A stretch of 64,000 nucleotides of DNA from Agrobacterium vitis (GTDB lineage Bacteria; Pseudomonadota; Alphaproteobacteria; Rhizobiales; Rhizobiaceae): assembly GCF_013426735.1 (NCBI RefSeq), contig NZ_AP023276.1:1-64000 (forward strand), read 5' to 3'. Below, piece by piece: positions 1 to 7,869 of this stretch. The notes beneath the pieces are model-generated. The model saw nothing but the letters and a program-made list of their open reading frames with translations, searched no databases and was not told where the DNA came from. The translations under genes and the position numbers were made by a program. Position 1 is the stretch's first letter, and every line of letters starts with the position of its first letter.

Positions 1-1
1 G

Positions 2-574
2 TTTGATCGTCAGGGACAGGTCCAAAGCCTACGACTACGCTTGTTTAGCCCGACATCGCTTCCAGCTCTTCAAAACGAACTCGCAACAATAACCACAACG
101 CCGCTGATCGCTGTTTCGGAAACTGATCTTTATGCGGCACAATCGGGCCGAACAGCCAGCCTGATACGGCTGTTCGGCTGGCCTCTTGCAGTCTTGATGG
201 CAATCGGCGCTACAGCAGGTGCGTTGAATACCATGATGAATTCCGTTTCTGATCGTAAGGTGGAAATCGCAACGTTCAGAGCCTTGGGTTTTACCCGTCT
301 CTCGACATTCATCGGAACTTGGATTGAGGCCGTTCTTCTTGCTGCAATCGGTGCGATAAGCGGACTGGCAATTTCATGGCTGGTCTTCAATGGATGGCAA
401 GCCAGCACAATCGGCGCGAATGACGCTGGGATGGCATTTCAGTTAGCGGTTACTAGCGACGTCATGCTCGTCGCGGGAGCACTAGGGCTTACAATCGGCG
501 TCATAGGTGGGGCATTACCAGCGATCACTGCCACAAGGCTTCCTATAGCAACGGCTCTAAGGTCGAACAGATAG
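2..574 (+). CDS. ABC transporter permease, FtsX/MacB-like, C-terminal part
   Basis: The frame is open from the left edge, so only the C-terminal ~190 residues are present and the start lies outside the window. The segment has a hydrophobic helix after GWPLAVLMA, then a loop with the motif DRKVEIATFRALGF, and two more membrane helices ending in LPIATALRSNR. This order, with a cytoplasmic ExxxxRALG element between helices, is typical of the FtsX domain of MacB/LolC-type permeases that work with a separate ATPase on lipids, peptides or drugs. The ATPase is not visible here. Substrate cannot be told from this fragment. A GTG/ATG start is absent near 41; the apparent TTG there is internal. Confidence 0.75.
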   Translation, partial: FDRQGQVQSLRLRLFSPTSLPALQNELATITTTPLIAVSETDLYAAQSGRTASLIRLFGWPLAVLMAIGATAGALNTMMNSVSDRKVEIATFRALGFTRLSTFIGTWIEAVLLAAIGAISGLAISWLVFNGWQASTIGANDAGMAFQLAVTSDVMLVAGALGLTIGVIGGALPAITATRLPIATALRSNR

Positions 575-581
575 TTTTTCA

Positions 582-681
582 GGGCTTGATGAGGTGGACG
601 GTCCTCCGATTTGCGGCTCCTAACAGCCGCACTATGGCACCTCACGTGCCGCGGTAGGAGGCCGTCCACCTCATCAAGCCC
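582..681. repeat. 26-bp inverted repeat upstream of recombinase remnant
   Basis: The arms 582-607 and 656-681 are inverse complements (GGGCTTGATGAGGTGGACGG in the left arm), with one base missing in the right arm. The 48-bp spacer holds further short dyads (GGCACCTCACGTGCC). The truncated tyrosine recombinase begins directly at the right arm, so this may be an end or recombination site of a lost mobile element. Confidence 0.6.
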
Positions 682-1133
682 GATTGAAGTCTACGATGAA
701 GGAATGCTTCTCGTCCTACGCGGCAAGACCGGATGGCGCGAGGTCGAAATCGGCCGCGGCAGCTCCGAAGCCACCTGCCCGGTGGTCGCCGTCGAAACCT
801 GGATCACCTTTGCCAGGCTTGCCCATGGCCCTCTCTTCCGCCGCGTCACCGGACAAGGCAAGTCCATTGGCCCAGAGCGCCTGAACGATAAGGAAGTGGC
901 AAGGTTGGTCAAACGGACCGCCATGGCTGCCGGCATCCGTGGCGATCTCAGCGAGATTGAACGTGCCTTCAAATTTTCCGGCCATTCCCTGCGCGCTGGT
1001 CTCGCCTCCTCCGCCGAAGTCGATGAACGATGTGCAGAAACACCTCGGTCATGCCTCAGCCGAGATGACACGTCGCTATCAACGCAGAAGGGATCGCTTC
1101 AGGGTCAATTTGACAAAAGCCGCCGGGTTATAG
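682..1133 (+). pseudogene. tyrosine recombinase (phage integrase family), truncated and frameshifted
   Basis: The frame starting at about 682 encodes the catalytic half of a XerD-like recombinase: ERAFKFSGHSLRAGLASSAEVDER includes the H-x-x-R box. After 1030 the homologous reading continues in another frame as VQKHLGHASAEMTRRYQRRR, the second histidine box plus the region of the tyrosine nucleophile. Comparing the two frames, two bases appear lost near 1031. The N-terminal arm-binding domain is missing because homology begins at the inverted repeat. The gene is therefore broken twice and unlikely to be active. It marks an old mobile element next to the exporter cassette. Confidence 0.8.
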
Positions 1134-1295
1134 CGTCCAAGTCCAAGAAAACCCGTCGCAAAAGTACCCGTTTCGCGACGTTGCAAAAGTCGGACGCAAA
1201 ACCCAAACTTAAATCGGGATTTTCGCGAGTGCATAGAAGAGCTATCATTGATGGGCTATGATTTGTTTTCTAGGTCAATCTAACCCGAGGAAGCC

Positions 1296-1910
1296 ATGGA
1301 ATTAACGTCTGTTGCCATCTTTGCCGGGGCCCTGCTTCTGAATACGGGAACTCCAGGCCCGAGCATCGCCGCGCTGGTATCGCGTGTGATTACCAGCGGT
1401 TGGCGCGACGTTATTCCTTTCGTCGCTGCCATGTGGATCGGCGAGGTGATCTGGCTCACGATCGCGATGGCTGGGCTCACCGCGCTCGCGCAGACATTTC
1501 AATTCGGCTTTCATGTCCTGAAGTGGCTCGGCCTCGCCTATCTCTGCTGGCTGGCGTTCAAGATGTGGCGCAAGCCGGTGGGCGAGGCTGCTGACGATCT
1601 TCCTCGACGGGCTTCGCCATTGTCCATGTTCGGTGCGGGCATGGCGCTCACCTTGGGCAATCCGAAGATCATGGTGTTCTACCTTGCCCTTCTGCCATCC
1701 CTCATCGACCTTTCGGAGACAGGAGTTCGGGAATGGGCGATTCTCGCCGCCGTCACGCTGATGACGCTGGCCGCGATCGATCTGACCTGGACATTCCTCG
1801 CCCATAAGGCGCGGCTTCTGTTGCGAACCCCTCGTGCCACACGGATTGCCAATCGGATTGGAGCCGTCGCTCTGGGCGGGGCCGCCGCCGCTATTGCGAT
1901 ACGAAATTAA
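1296..1910 (+). CDS. LysE/RhtB-family amino-acid exporter
   Basis: A 204-residue membrane protein with about six hydrophobic helices. The N-terminal signature LLNTGTPGPSIAALVSR matches the x-PGP motif of LysE/RhtB exporters, and LTLGNPKIMVFYLALLPSLI matches the conserved NPK element of helix 4-5. These proteins export amino acids or related small metabolites from the cytoplasm. The start ATG is preceded by CGAGGAAGCC. The stop TAA overlaps the next start (TAATG), so it is translationally coupled to the acetyltransferase at 1910. The pairing suggests acetylation and export of one class of compound, which is inference. Confidence 0.85.
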   Translation: MELTSVAIFAGALLLNTGTPGPSIAALVSRVITSGWRDVIPFVAAMWIGEVIWLTIAMAGLTALAQTFQFGFHVLKWLGLAYLCWLAFKMWRKPVGEAADDLPRRASPLSMFGAGMALTLGNPKIMVFYLALLPSLIDLSETGVREWAILAAVTLMTLAAIDLTWTFLAHKARLLLRTPRATRIANRIGAVALGGAAAAIAIRN

Positions 1911-2383
1911 TGATCGAGATTAGAGAAGCCAATCCTGAGGACTTGCCTGTCGTTCACTCGATCACGCAAAAAGCTTATGCGGTCTGGCTACCCGTTTCAG
2001 GCTATCCGCCCCAGCCCATGACAGACGATCACGGCCCCCGCGTCGAACGCGGCGACGTTTTGCTGGCTTGCGAGGGTGAATCGGTGCTTGGGCTTGTCGC
2101 TATTGAACGGGGTGATGACCATCATCTGATTTTCAGTGTGGCGGTTCATCCTGACAACGCAGGAAAAGGCATCGGACCCGGTCTAATTGCAGAGGCGGAA
2201 CATCGCGCTCGCCTTGCTGGTAAAGCCCTCATGACGCTCTACACCAATGCGCTTATGAATAGGAATATCGCCCTGTACCAGAAGCTCGGATACCGTGAAA
2301 CTGGACGTCGCCCGAATACGGCTAGGCCGGGTTTTACGATCGTAGATATGGAAAAGGCGCTCATAGACTCTTCCAACCGGTAA
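1910..2383 (+). CDS. GNAT-family N-acetyltransferase
   Basis: A 157-residue protein with the GNAT fold motifs: N-terminal IREANPEDLPVV, then the acetyl-CoA-binding motif A around VAVHPDNAGKGIGPGLI (residues ~75-90; the classical Q/RxxGxG/A reads GKGIGP here), and motif B NIALYQKLGYRETGR. GNAT enzymes move the acetyl group of acetyl-CoA to an amine of a small molecule or protein. The start overlaps the stop of the LysE exporter by one base, so the two form an operon. The substrate is not identifiable. Confidence 0.85.
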   Translation: MIEIREANPEDLPVVHSITQKAYAVWLPVSGYPPQPMTDDHGPRVERGDVLLACEGESVLGLVAIERGDDHHLIFSVAVHPDNAGKGIGPGLIAEAEHRARLAGKALMTLYTNALMNRNIALYQKLGYRETGRRPNTARPGFTIVDMEKALIDSSNR

Positions 2384-2661
2384 TGGTTTATAGCCAATTG
2401 TCGGGAAATTGCTGATTTTGCAGCGTTGCAAAAGTTGGCCTGAGACATCGAGCAAATATTGGGATTTTCCCGATTACTCAGCAGAAACGAATAAAAAGCT
2501 ATTGCGGAGCGCTTTGAAAGCTTATGTTCCTTACCTGCATGCTCTGCTAGCAGCAATCATAGGAATGTCCGATAGCACTATCGATTTTGTTCGTTTTCCT
2601 TCCTCAGCCTGAAGTGGCATTCACTCGTCATCTCAGCGACGCGAATGGAAGACTAGCAGAG
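2384..2661. other. intergenic stretch without recognised gene
   Basis: No convincing coding frame or RNA is seen. Bases 2421-2475 resemble 1174-1228 in direct orientation (GCGTTGCAAAAGT ... GGGATTTT), so the exporter/acetyltransferase pair is flanked by two diverged copies of one sequence. Confidence 0.5.
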
Positions 2662-3270
2662 ATGGAATATACCAGTCAGAAAATACTTATCGTTGGCGGC
2701 AGCTCGGGGATGGGTTTCCCCTGGCCAAGTCCTGTATTGAAGGCGGCGCAATCGTAACGATCGTCGGGCGCAGTCTGGAGAAACTCAAATTGGCCGCGAA
2801 AAGCCTCGGAAACCCGACGCCCTTTATACAGTTGCCGCCGATATTACACGGGACGGGCAAGTTGCCGAGCTTTTCCATGGGGCGGGGCCCTCGACCACAT
2901 CGTCAGCACCGCTGCCGACATCAGGGGCGCGTATGAGCTTTTGCCGTCGCTTGATCTCGTGGCTGCAGAGCGGGTAGTGGGCAGCAAGTTTTACGAACCA
3001 CTTCTTCTTGCAAAATATGGAGGGCCGGTCCTTTCCGTCGCAGGATCGATCACTTATACGAAGATTCATTGAAAATGACTCTTCGTATTCCGTTTGAAAA
3101 TATCTCAAGCCTCTGACGCATTTGAGATATTTTCAATTCTTCAAGTCGAGGATGCGTCAGCATGTCAGAGACTTGGTATTACACGTCTGGCATCGCAGCC
3201 TACCGACCGTCCGCTCGCGGATCGGTGGTTGTCGCCGTAAATGCCGCTCTCGAAGGGTTGGTGCGGGCAC
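2662..3270 (+). pseudogene. short-chain dehydrogenase (SDR) remnant, interrupted by a palindromic repeat
   Basis: From ATG 2662 the reading begins MEYTSQKILIVGGSSGMG, the Rossmann GxxxGxG NAD(P)-binding turn of SDR enzymes. Homology then hops between frames: LAKSCIEGGAIVTIVGRSLEKL, then VAADITRDGQVAELF, then a stretch ending SVAGSITYT. At 3054-3181 a 128-bp repeat element splits the frame; the SDR sequence resumes after it as YTSGIAAYRPSARGSVVVAVNAALEGLVRALA, which carries the region of the catalytic Tyr/Lys. It ends abruptly near 3270 where a LysR remnant on the other strand also ends. At least two frameshifts, one insertion and a 3' deletion make it nonfunctional. Confidence 0.8.
3054..3181. 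repeat. palindromic intergenic repeat family A, full-length copy
   Basis: The ends are TTATACGAAG and CTTGGTATTA, imperfect terminal inverted repeats. Inside lie AAATATCTCAAG ... CATTTGAGATATTTTC dyads and the shared block CGAGGATGCGTCAGCATG. Related copies are at 4433-4491 (internal deletion), 43882-44010 (opposite strand), 52279-52408 and partly 53950-54008. This copy sits inside the SDR pseudogene, with TATACG on the left and TACACG on the right as a possible target duplication. Confidence 0.8.
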
Positions 3271-3299
3271 TCGCCGCAGCAGACCGGAAGGAAGCAACG

Positions 3300-3821
3300 C
3301 TAAAGGCAATGGCCGAAATCTGCGAATGCTTTGTCGAACATAGCGCGATAGACGCATCCGACCTCCGTTGCCACGAAGGACACCGCGCCAATTTCGGTTA
3401 AAGTCGGCATATCCCGCGCATACTGGCCAGTGATCGGGGCGATCAGGATCACTGGTTCTTTGGCAATCAATCTTGTCGCAAGCCGATTATCGAAGCTGCC
3501 TCGATCAAAACAAAATGCGACGTCGATCATGCCGGTCTCCACCTGTTGTAAGAGGTCACCACTTGCCGCGACTTTCAGGCTAACGGTGACGTTTGGGTGT
3601 TGCTCTCGAAACATGGTCAGACATTCCGGTAATGTTGATCTTGCGATTGTTTCCAACGCTCCGATTGTCAGATTGTTATCTGCCGAACCGGCGATTGAAG
3701 CGACAGCTGATCGAGCCTCCTGTGACAAGGAGAGAATTTCCTCGGCATATGCGGTGAATGTCTCCCAGCCCAACAGTTTGGACGGCCCGCTACCCTTGAT
3801 GTTTACGAAGGCGGGTCGCAC
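3300..3821 (-). pseudogene. LysR-type regulator remnant lacking the DNA-binding domain
   Basis: The 173 residues match the linker helix and effector-binding domain of LysR regulators: TFTAYAEEILSLSQEARSAV is the linker, followed by GALETIARSTLPECLTMFRE and VETGMIDVAFCFDRG, the usual region of co-inducer binding. The N-terminal winged helix-turn-helix (~60 residues) is absent, and the C-terminal lobe stops early at the point where the SDR remnant ends. One deletion between two convergent genes would explain both lost 3' ends. LysR regulators commonly control a neighbouring enzyme gene, here probably the SDR. Confidence 0.7.
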
Positions 3822-4123
3822 GGTTTTTTCTTGAGATCGGGAACAGGGAACGCTTCAGCAGATCAGCAGAGCGCGGCCGTTTTTCTGATGTTGCAGCTAT
3901 CGCGATAGTTCTGGAAGCTTAGCGTAGGATTTCGCCCCCTCCCGCAAACGTCCCCTAAACAGCCAGCCTATTGATTTGCATGTGAGAGCTGTCCCGAGAT
4001 CCATGGTCAGCTCTCACTGCAAATCAACACGGAGAGAACAACAACTAAAATATCTGTCAATTTTCAATCATATTTTTCTTTAGTCAGGCTTTGTGCAAAT
4101 ACTAAATAATAAAAATACGTCAT

Positions 4124-4137
4124 ATTACAAATGAAAT
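4124..4137 (+). promoter_or_regulatory. vir-box-like VirG site, orphan
   Basis: ATTACAAATGAAAT fits every position of RTTDCAWWTGHAAY, the vir-box pattern described for Agrobacterium VirG. No vir gene follows directly, so it may be a chance match or a relic. Confidence 0.35.
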
Positions 4138-4432
4138 CCATCTTTTATGGCAAATCTGACGCAGAAATTGTTCAATGTATTTGCGAGCCGTGTTAACCGG
4201 ACGCGATAGAGATGGTGGATGCATCGGTTTTTCCGGTTTCACGATGCGGCTCAACGAAATGGCACTCGAGCACCCAACCTATCCGGCTTGTACCAATATC
4301 AAATGCAGTTCCTCCGAATCCTGCGGAATAACCCCACCATTCTAATGGACAGAATGGTGGCTGCGTTTCCTCATTGCGCATGGAGGAGGCTTTTGGCGGC
4401 GCTTGCGATCCGTTGGATTGATTTGAGGATCC

Positions 4433-4491
4433 TTATACGATGAGTCGTCTTCAAGGCGAGGATGCGTGAGCATGTCAGAGACTTGGTATTA
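4433..4491. repeat. repeat family A, internally deleted copy
   Basis: TTATACGA at the left, CGAGGATGCGTGAGCATGTCAGAGACTTGGTATTA-type right half as at 3054-3181, with the central AAATATCTC dyad missing. Confidence 0.75.
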
Positions 4492-4529
4492 AAGGACTTG
4501 AACCGGCGACACATGGATTCACGCTGTCG

Positions 4530-4949
4530 TCATCGAGCTCCGGGATTAATCACCTTCACCCCAGCGGCCTCGAACGGGCTTGTGTCGCGGGTTGCGACCA
4601 CGAGGTCGTTCGCCGCCGCTATCGCTGCAATATAGCCATCAGCCATGCCGATCGCTCTCCCAGAGATCCGAGCGCGCACCATCAGTTGCGCGTAGACCTG
4701 CGAACTCGCCAGATCGAAGGACAGGATGCGATCGGAAAAATGCGGCAACACCTCACCCTCGAGGCGGTCACGAAGGATGGTTTGTCGCTTTCCCAGCGGC
4801 ATAGCAGCAATTCCAAAGCGAAGTTCAGCAATCGTTATTGCCGAAAGGAACAGCGTCTCGATGGCCTGGGCATCCAGCCAGGCGACCACGTGTTCATTGG
4901 GGGCCGGTTTCCATGGTTCAGATATGACGTTGGTATCCAGCAAGATCAT
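4530..4949 (-). CDS. PIN-domain toxin, VapC/FitB type
   Basis: A 139-residue PIN-domain ribonuclease. It starts MILLDTNVISEPWK with the first acidic residue (Asp5) of the PIN active site. The middle has SAITIAELRFGIAAMP with the second conserved acidic residue, and GMADGYIAAIAAANDLVVATRD supplies the third and fourth. Such toxins cleave RNA, often tRNA, and are held inactive by a cognate DNA-binding antitoxin. Its ATG overlaps the stop of the antitoxin gene (ATGA), giving the antitoxin-first order expected of FitAB/VapBC modules. On a plasmid this module would help maintain the replicon. Confidence 0.9.
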   Translation of the reverse strand: MILLDTNVISEPWKPAPNEHVVAWLDAQAIETLFLSAITIAELRFGIAAMPLGKRQTILRDRLEGEVLPHFSDRILSFDLASSQVYAQLMVRARISGRAIGMADGYIAAIAAANDLVVATRDTSPFEAAGVKVINPGAR

Positions 4950-5200
4950 TCGAAGGTCATCGGTTGCGCAGGGGCTTCATCACGATTTTTCTGCAGAGCC
5001 TCGACATCGAGCTTGGAAAGCTCCGCTTCACGACCAATCGTCACCAGTAAAGAGCCTAGTTTCACGCGTGCAGCTGGACGAACCGCAGCCTCGATAATGT
5101 CTCGGATCTCGGCCTCGGTGCTACGCCCATGATGGGCCGCTCGTACCCGCAGAGCACGATGTGTTTCGTCAGAAAGATTTCGAATGGTGACGGCCGGCAT
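4946..5200 (-). CDS. antitoxin, FitA/ribbon-helix-helix type
   Basis: An 84-residue protein from ATG 5200, preceded by AGGTGATATCA. The N-terminus MPAVTIRNLSDETHRALRVR and the following HGRSTEAEIRDII form a ribbon-helix-helix DNA-binding domain of the FitA/plasmid stability (Phd-unrelated) class. The C-terminal tail is the toxin-neutralising part. A GTG nine bases upstream at 5209 is a less likely start because the ribosome-binding site would then be missing. The gene overlaps the PIN toxin downstream. TGATATCA is found twice upstream (5200-5207, 5229-5236) and may be the autoregulatory operator. Confidence 0.85.
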   Translation of the reverse strand: MPAVTIRNLSDETHRALRVRAAHHGRSTEAEIRDIIEAAVRPAARVKLGSLLVTIGREAELSKLDVEALQKNRDEAPAQPMTFE

Positions 5201-5236
5201 TGATATCACCTATGTAACAACGATAGCGTTGATATC
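5200..5236. promoter_or_regulatory. putative toxin-antitoxin operator
   Basis: Two copies of the palindrome TGATATCA at 5200-5207 and 5229-5236 flank AACGATAGCGTT, just before the antitoxin start. Paired short palindromes are usual targets of ribbon-helix-helix antitoxins. Confidence 0.45.
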
Positions 5237-5359
5237 AATTTATCACAAAGACATGCAGAACTTCAAGGTTTAGCATTGAAATTTCCAGCTGGTTTGCTGC
5301 CTCAATGATCGCTTGATGTTCAGCGTGCGAACGGGGCTCACATATCGCAGTAGGATCAT

Positions 5360-5421
5360 GACAGCGCTGTGCGTCCTATATGGCGCACAAAGCACGCTGC
5401 AACACTTTAAATCTGCGGCAT
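5360..5421 (-). repeat. palindromic intergenic repeat family B
   Basis: On the minus strand it reads ATGCCGCAGATTTAAAGTG then GCAGCGTGCTTTGTGCGCC ... GGACGCAC, a hairpin-forming repeat. Related copies are at 14003-14058 and 28882-28940. It lies 3' of repC; the rest of 5237-5510 shows only a small dyad (5431-5452) and no gene. Confidence 0.7.
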
Positions 5422-5510
5422 CATTTTCTCCTTAAATCGAGTCCGATTTAAGAAATTATGACAACAGCGGTCAGCAGGAAATCCACCGGATTGCCACGCT
5501 TGTCGATACA

Positions 5511-6725
5511 TCACGCAGATGTCCTGCACTCTCCGACATGGCCGCGCAACAGCGCCATCAACACCGGCCCCAGCGAAAACTCCCCTGCCTGCGCTTTGGT
5601 AACCAGGCTGCGCAGATATCCGCCAGCGGAATTGATATGGCCGGCGCGTTCCAGAATTGCCGCCATGGTGGTCGCCGCCGTCTCCGCGCCCATGATCTCG
5701 CAGGCTTGCTGATAGGCTGACGGGCTGACGCCCAACATTGACCGGACCACAATTGCTGCCGCCATCAGGTCGCGCCAACTGCCAATCGCGCCGCCTGGGC
5801 CGTAATCGGCAATTTGTGGGCAGGCCCGCAACACCATGCTCAAGGGATAGGTTTCCGGCTTGCGCTGTTTGGCCGGTTCTTGCCGCACCGGCTCGACTTT
5901 TGACTCTTCCCAGCCGTTTAATTCAAGTTCATTGATGAATTCGGTATTTGAATTCTGTATGTGGCCGTCATCCTGGTTAGCATTGCCGTGCATTTTTTCT
6001 GATTTTAATTGGATTTCCAGCCGGTTGACGACCTCTTCGCGCAAAAGCTCCATCTCATCGCCAATCTCGGCAAGCTCGGCCATGGTGGGGCGGCGAGGCA
6101 GGCGGGCGAGGATGGTGATATAATGGTCCTCCATTGCGGACCAATCGCCCTCGGCGCCCTCCTCAATGGCGGCGGAGATCAGCTTGCGCACGTCGCGCCG
6201 GCAGATCGTCAGCGCCTCTTTGGCGCGCCTATAGGTGCGGGCTTCCTCGGCCACCGCCTGGGCAAGGTGGGCCAGCTCGTTGGCGCGGGCCAGCAGTGGC
6301 GCCAGGCTAAAGCCAAAAGCAGCCTCAACCTCCCCTGCCCTGTCGCGGTGCGCATAGCGTTTGCCGTTCGGGCTGTCGCGGCGCTCGATTAGTCCAGCCT
6401 CAACGAGTGCGGCCAGCGCCCGGCGCAACGTGCTGCCGGATATGCCATGGGCGCGGATGGAGAGTTGGGCGTTGGACGGGAAAACCACCAGGCTCATGTC
6501 CTCGGCAAGTTCGCCTTCCGGATAGAAGCTCAAAAGTGCATTGAGGACAGCAAGTGCTCGATCCTGTAGTCCCAGCTTTTCGCGGGCCTCACAGGCGTCA
6601 CGGAACACGCGCCATTTATCAACCGCCCTGCCTGGGCTGGATTCGGTCCGCTCCATCTGGCTTTTCACCAGGGCAAGCTTCGCCGGTCGCCGCCCAAAAG
6701 GCGTCGTGATTTGCATATGCGTCAT
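5511..6725 (-). CDS. repC: replication initiator RepC of first repABC locus
   Basis: A 404-residue RepC, the initiator of alphaproteobacterial repABC plasmids, which binds the origin inside its own gene. The N-terminus ITTPFGRRPAKLALVK is typical. The winged-helix region shows LVVFPSNAQLSIRAHGISGSTLRRALAALVEAGLI and RRDSPNGKRYAHRD. The C-terminal domain has ADYGPGGAIGSWRDLMAAA and GVSPSAYQQACEIMG. The start ATG follows AAGGAAACG; a second ATG (6716) is possible. It is the last gene of repA-repB-repC and is separated from repB by a spacer carrying the counter-transcribed RNA. It is clearly diverged from the second RepC at 9770-10993, which allows two compatible replication systems. Confidence 0.93.
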   Translation of the reverse strand: MTHMQITTPFGRRPAKLALVKSQMERTESSPGRAVDKWRVFRDACEAREKLGLQDRALAVLNALLSFYPEGELAEDMSLVVFPSNAQLSIRAHGISGSTLRRALAALVEAGLIERRDSPNGKRYAHRDRAGEVEAAFGFSLAPLLARANELAHLAQAVAEEARTYRRAKEALTICRRDVRKLISAAIEEGAEGDWSAMEDHYITILARLPRRPTMAELAEIGDEMELLREEVVNRLEIQLKSEKMHGNANQDDGHIQNSNTEFINELELNGWEESKVEPVRQEPAKQRKPETYPLSMVLRACPQIADYGPGGAIGSWRDLMAAAIVVRSMLGVSPSAYQQACEIMGAETAATTMAAILERAGHINSAGGYLRSLVTKAQAGEFSLGPVLMALLRGHVGECRTSA

Positions 6726-6785
6726 CGTTTCCTTGCCTTTCTAAAGGCAAAAGAAGTCCGCTCGCCAAAACGGCGTCAAAGTCTC

Positions 6786-6814
6786 TTGACTATGATATGT
6801 GGATTTGCGATTCT
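6786..6814 (+). promoter_or_regulatory. promoter of counter-transcribed RNA 1
   Basis: TTGACT (6786-6791), a 17-base spacer and GATTCT (6809-6814), pointing against repABC. The second locus has the same two hexamers at the same spacing (11049-11077). Confidence 0.7.
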
Positions 6815-6820
6815 CTAAGT

Positions 6821-6873
6821 GCTTAGTTCAGAGGAAGGCTTCCACGGTTTACCGCTTGGGGGCCTTTTTCTTT
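6821..6873 (+). ncRNA. counter-transcribed incompatibility RNA (ctRNA) of repABC locus 1
   Basis: Known repABC plasmids carry an antisense RNA between repB and repC that limits RepC synthesis and causes incompatibility. Here a good promoter is followed by about 53 bases ending in AAGGCTTCC ... GGGGGCC and a T-rich run (CTTTTTCTTTT), a typical short ctRNA with terminator. The ends are inferred from the promoter and T-tract. Confidence 0.7.
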
Positions 6874-6879
6874 TGCGCC

Positions 6880-7869
6880 TCAGTTTTCCTTCTGTTTGAG
6901 GTAGTCATCATAGAGATCGTCCAGCTTGTCAGACAGATACTGTCCGAAAGGTCCGGCCTCCTTGGTTGATAGTGTGAGAGAGAAGCTCTTGCTTGAAGCC
7001 TTGATTGTCCCGTTTAACGGGCCACCTGCGCGGGGCTTCCATTCTCGTCCTTTTTCCTGATCGCGGGAAGTCTCGCTTAAGAGTGCAAGGACAGCCTCAA
7101 ATCGTTCATCTGAGTTTTTGGCCTTAAGTCTCTGTGACTGCAAAAGACGCCCAATATCATCCTGCCGGTCATCGGAATAAGCGCTGGCCAAGGCCTGCCA
7201 TTTCCGCCGGCCAATGCCTTTGGCACTGCCAATTGCAGAAACAATCGATGCGGGAACCGTCAAAGCGACCGATATCAGCTTTGACAGTTCGGTCTTGTCC
7301 GTTGATAGGGCTTGCATGATATCACTGCGTTTGAAGCCCCGTTGCTCCAATGCAAGAGCGAACACCGCGCGCTCGATATAGGACAGGTTCTCTCTGCCGC
7401 TGTTTTCGATACCTTGCGCGACAACAAGCGCCGTATCGTCAAACTCACGAACAACAGCCCGCACTTTAATGCCAAGCTGCGTGACAGCTTTCAGGCGGCG
7501 GTGTCCATAGGCAACCTGATAGCGGCCTTCTTTCTGCGGATGGGGCCTTACAAGGATCGGCACCTCCTGCCCATTATCGGCTATCGAGCGTAGAAATGGA
7601 TCATCGTCTGCAAAAGCAATTTCGTCCATGCGATCACGAACGAAAGACGGCTCTATCAATTCCGGGTCCAGCTCTTGCACATACTGGCCTGAGATCATCG
7701 CCTCTTGCAGCGCCTTGGCCTCATTCTCCATCTTATCCAAGGTCAGTGCCATGGACTTGATCGGGCCAGCCGGCACTCTCGATTCCTTAGCTTCGTCTTC
7801 AAAGTTGGCCGTGGCCAACTTTTCAGAAGCCTGCTGAAAAATTCCATCCATGCGGCTGCGCCTGGTCAT
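6880..7869 (-). CDS. repB: plasmid partition protein RepB, first repABC locus
   Basis: A 329-residue ParB-family protein. The N-terminal region ends FVRDRM, then PILVRPHPQKEGRYQVAYGHRR is the ParB/Srx core (GHRR motif) and ENSGRENLSYIERAVFALAL the second conserved box, followed by a helix-turn-helix (QALSTDKTELSKLISVA). RepB binds centromere-like parS sites and works with RepA to segregate the plasmid. I chose ATG 7869 because it overlaps the repA stop as ATGA, which is the usual coupling; an ATG seven codons upstream (7890) is less likely. The C-terminal part mediates dimerisation in the family. Confidence 0.93.
   Translation of the reverse strand: MTRRSRMDGIFQQASEKLATANFEDEAKESRVPAGPIKSMALTLDKMENEAKALQEAMISGQYVQELDPELIEPSFVRDRMDEIAFADDDPFLRSIADNGQEVPILVRPHPQKEGRYQVAYGHRRLKAVTQLGIKVRAVVREFDDTALVVAQGIENSGRENLSYIERAVFALALEQRGFKRSDIMQALSTDKTELSKLISVALTVPASIVSAIGSAKGIGRRKWQALASAYSDDRQDDIGRLLQSQRLKAKNSDERFEAVLALLSETSRDQEKGREWKPRAGGPLNGTIKASSKSFSLTLSTKEAGPFGQYLSDKLDDLYDDYLKQKEN

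Larger units (their letters stand above)
3836..4529. other. AT-rich intergenic region with one vir-box match
   Basis: No reliable gene is seen across about 690 bases. It contains a full match to the 14-mer vir-box pattern at 4124-4137 and a short copy of repeat family A at 4433-4491. A tiny frame from 4148 (16 codons, MANLTQKLFN...) follows the vir box but cannot be supported as a gene. Confidence 0.5.
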
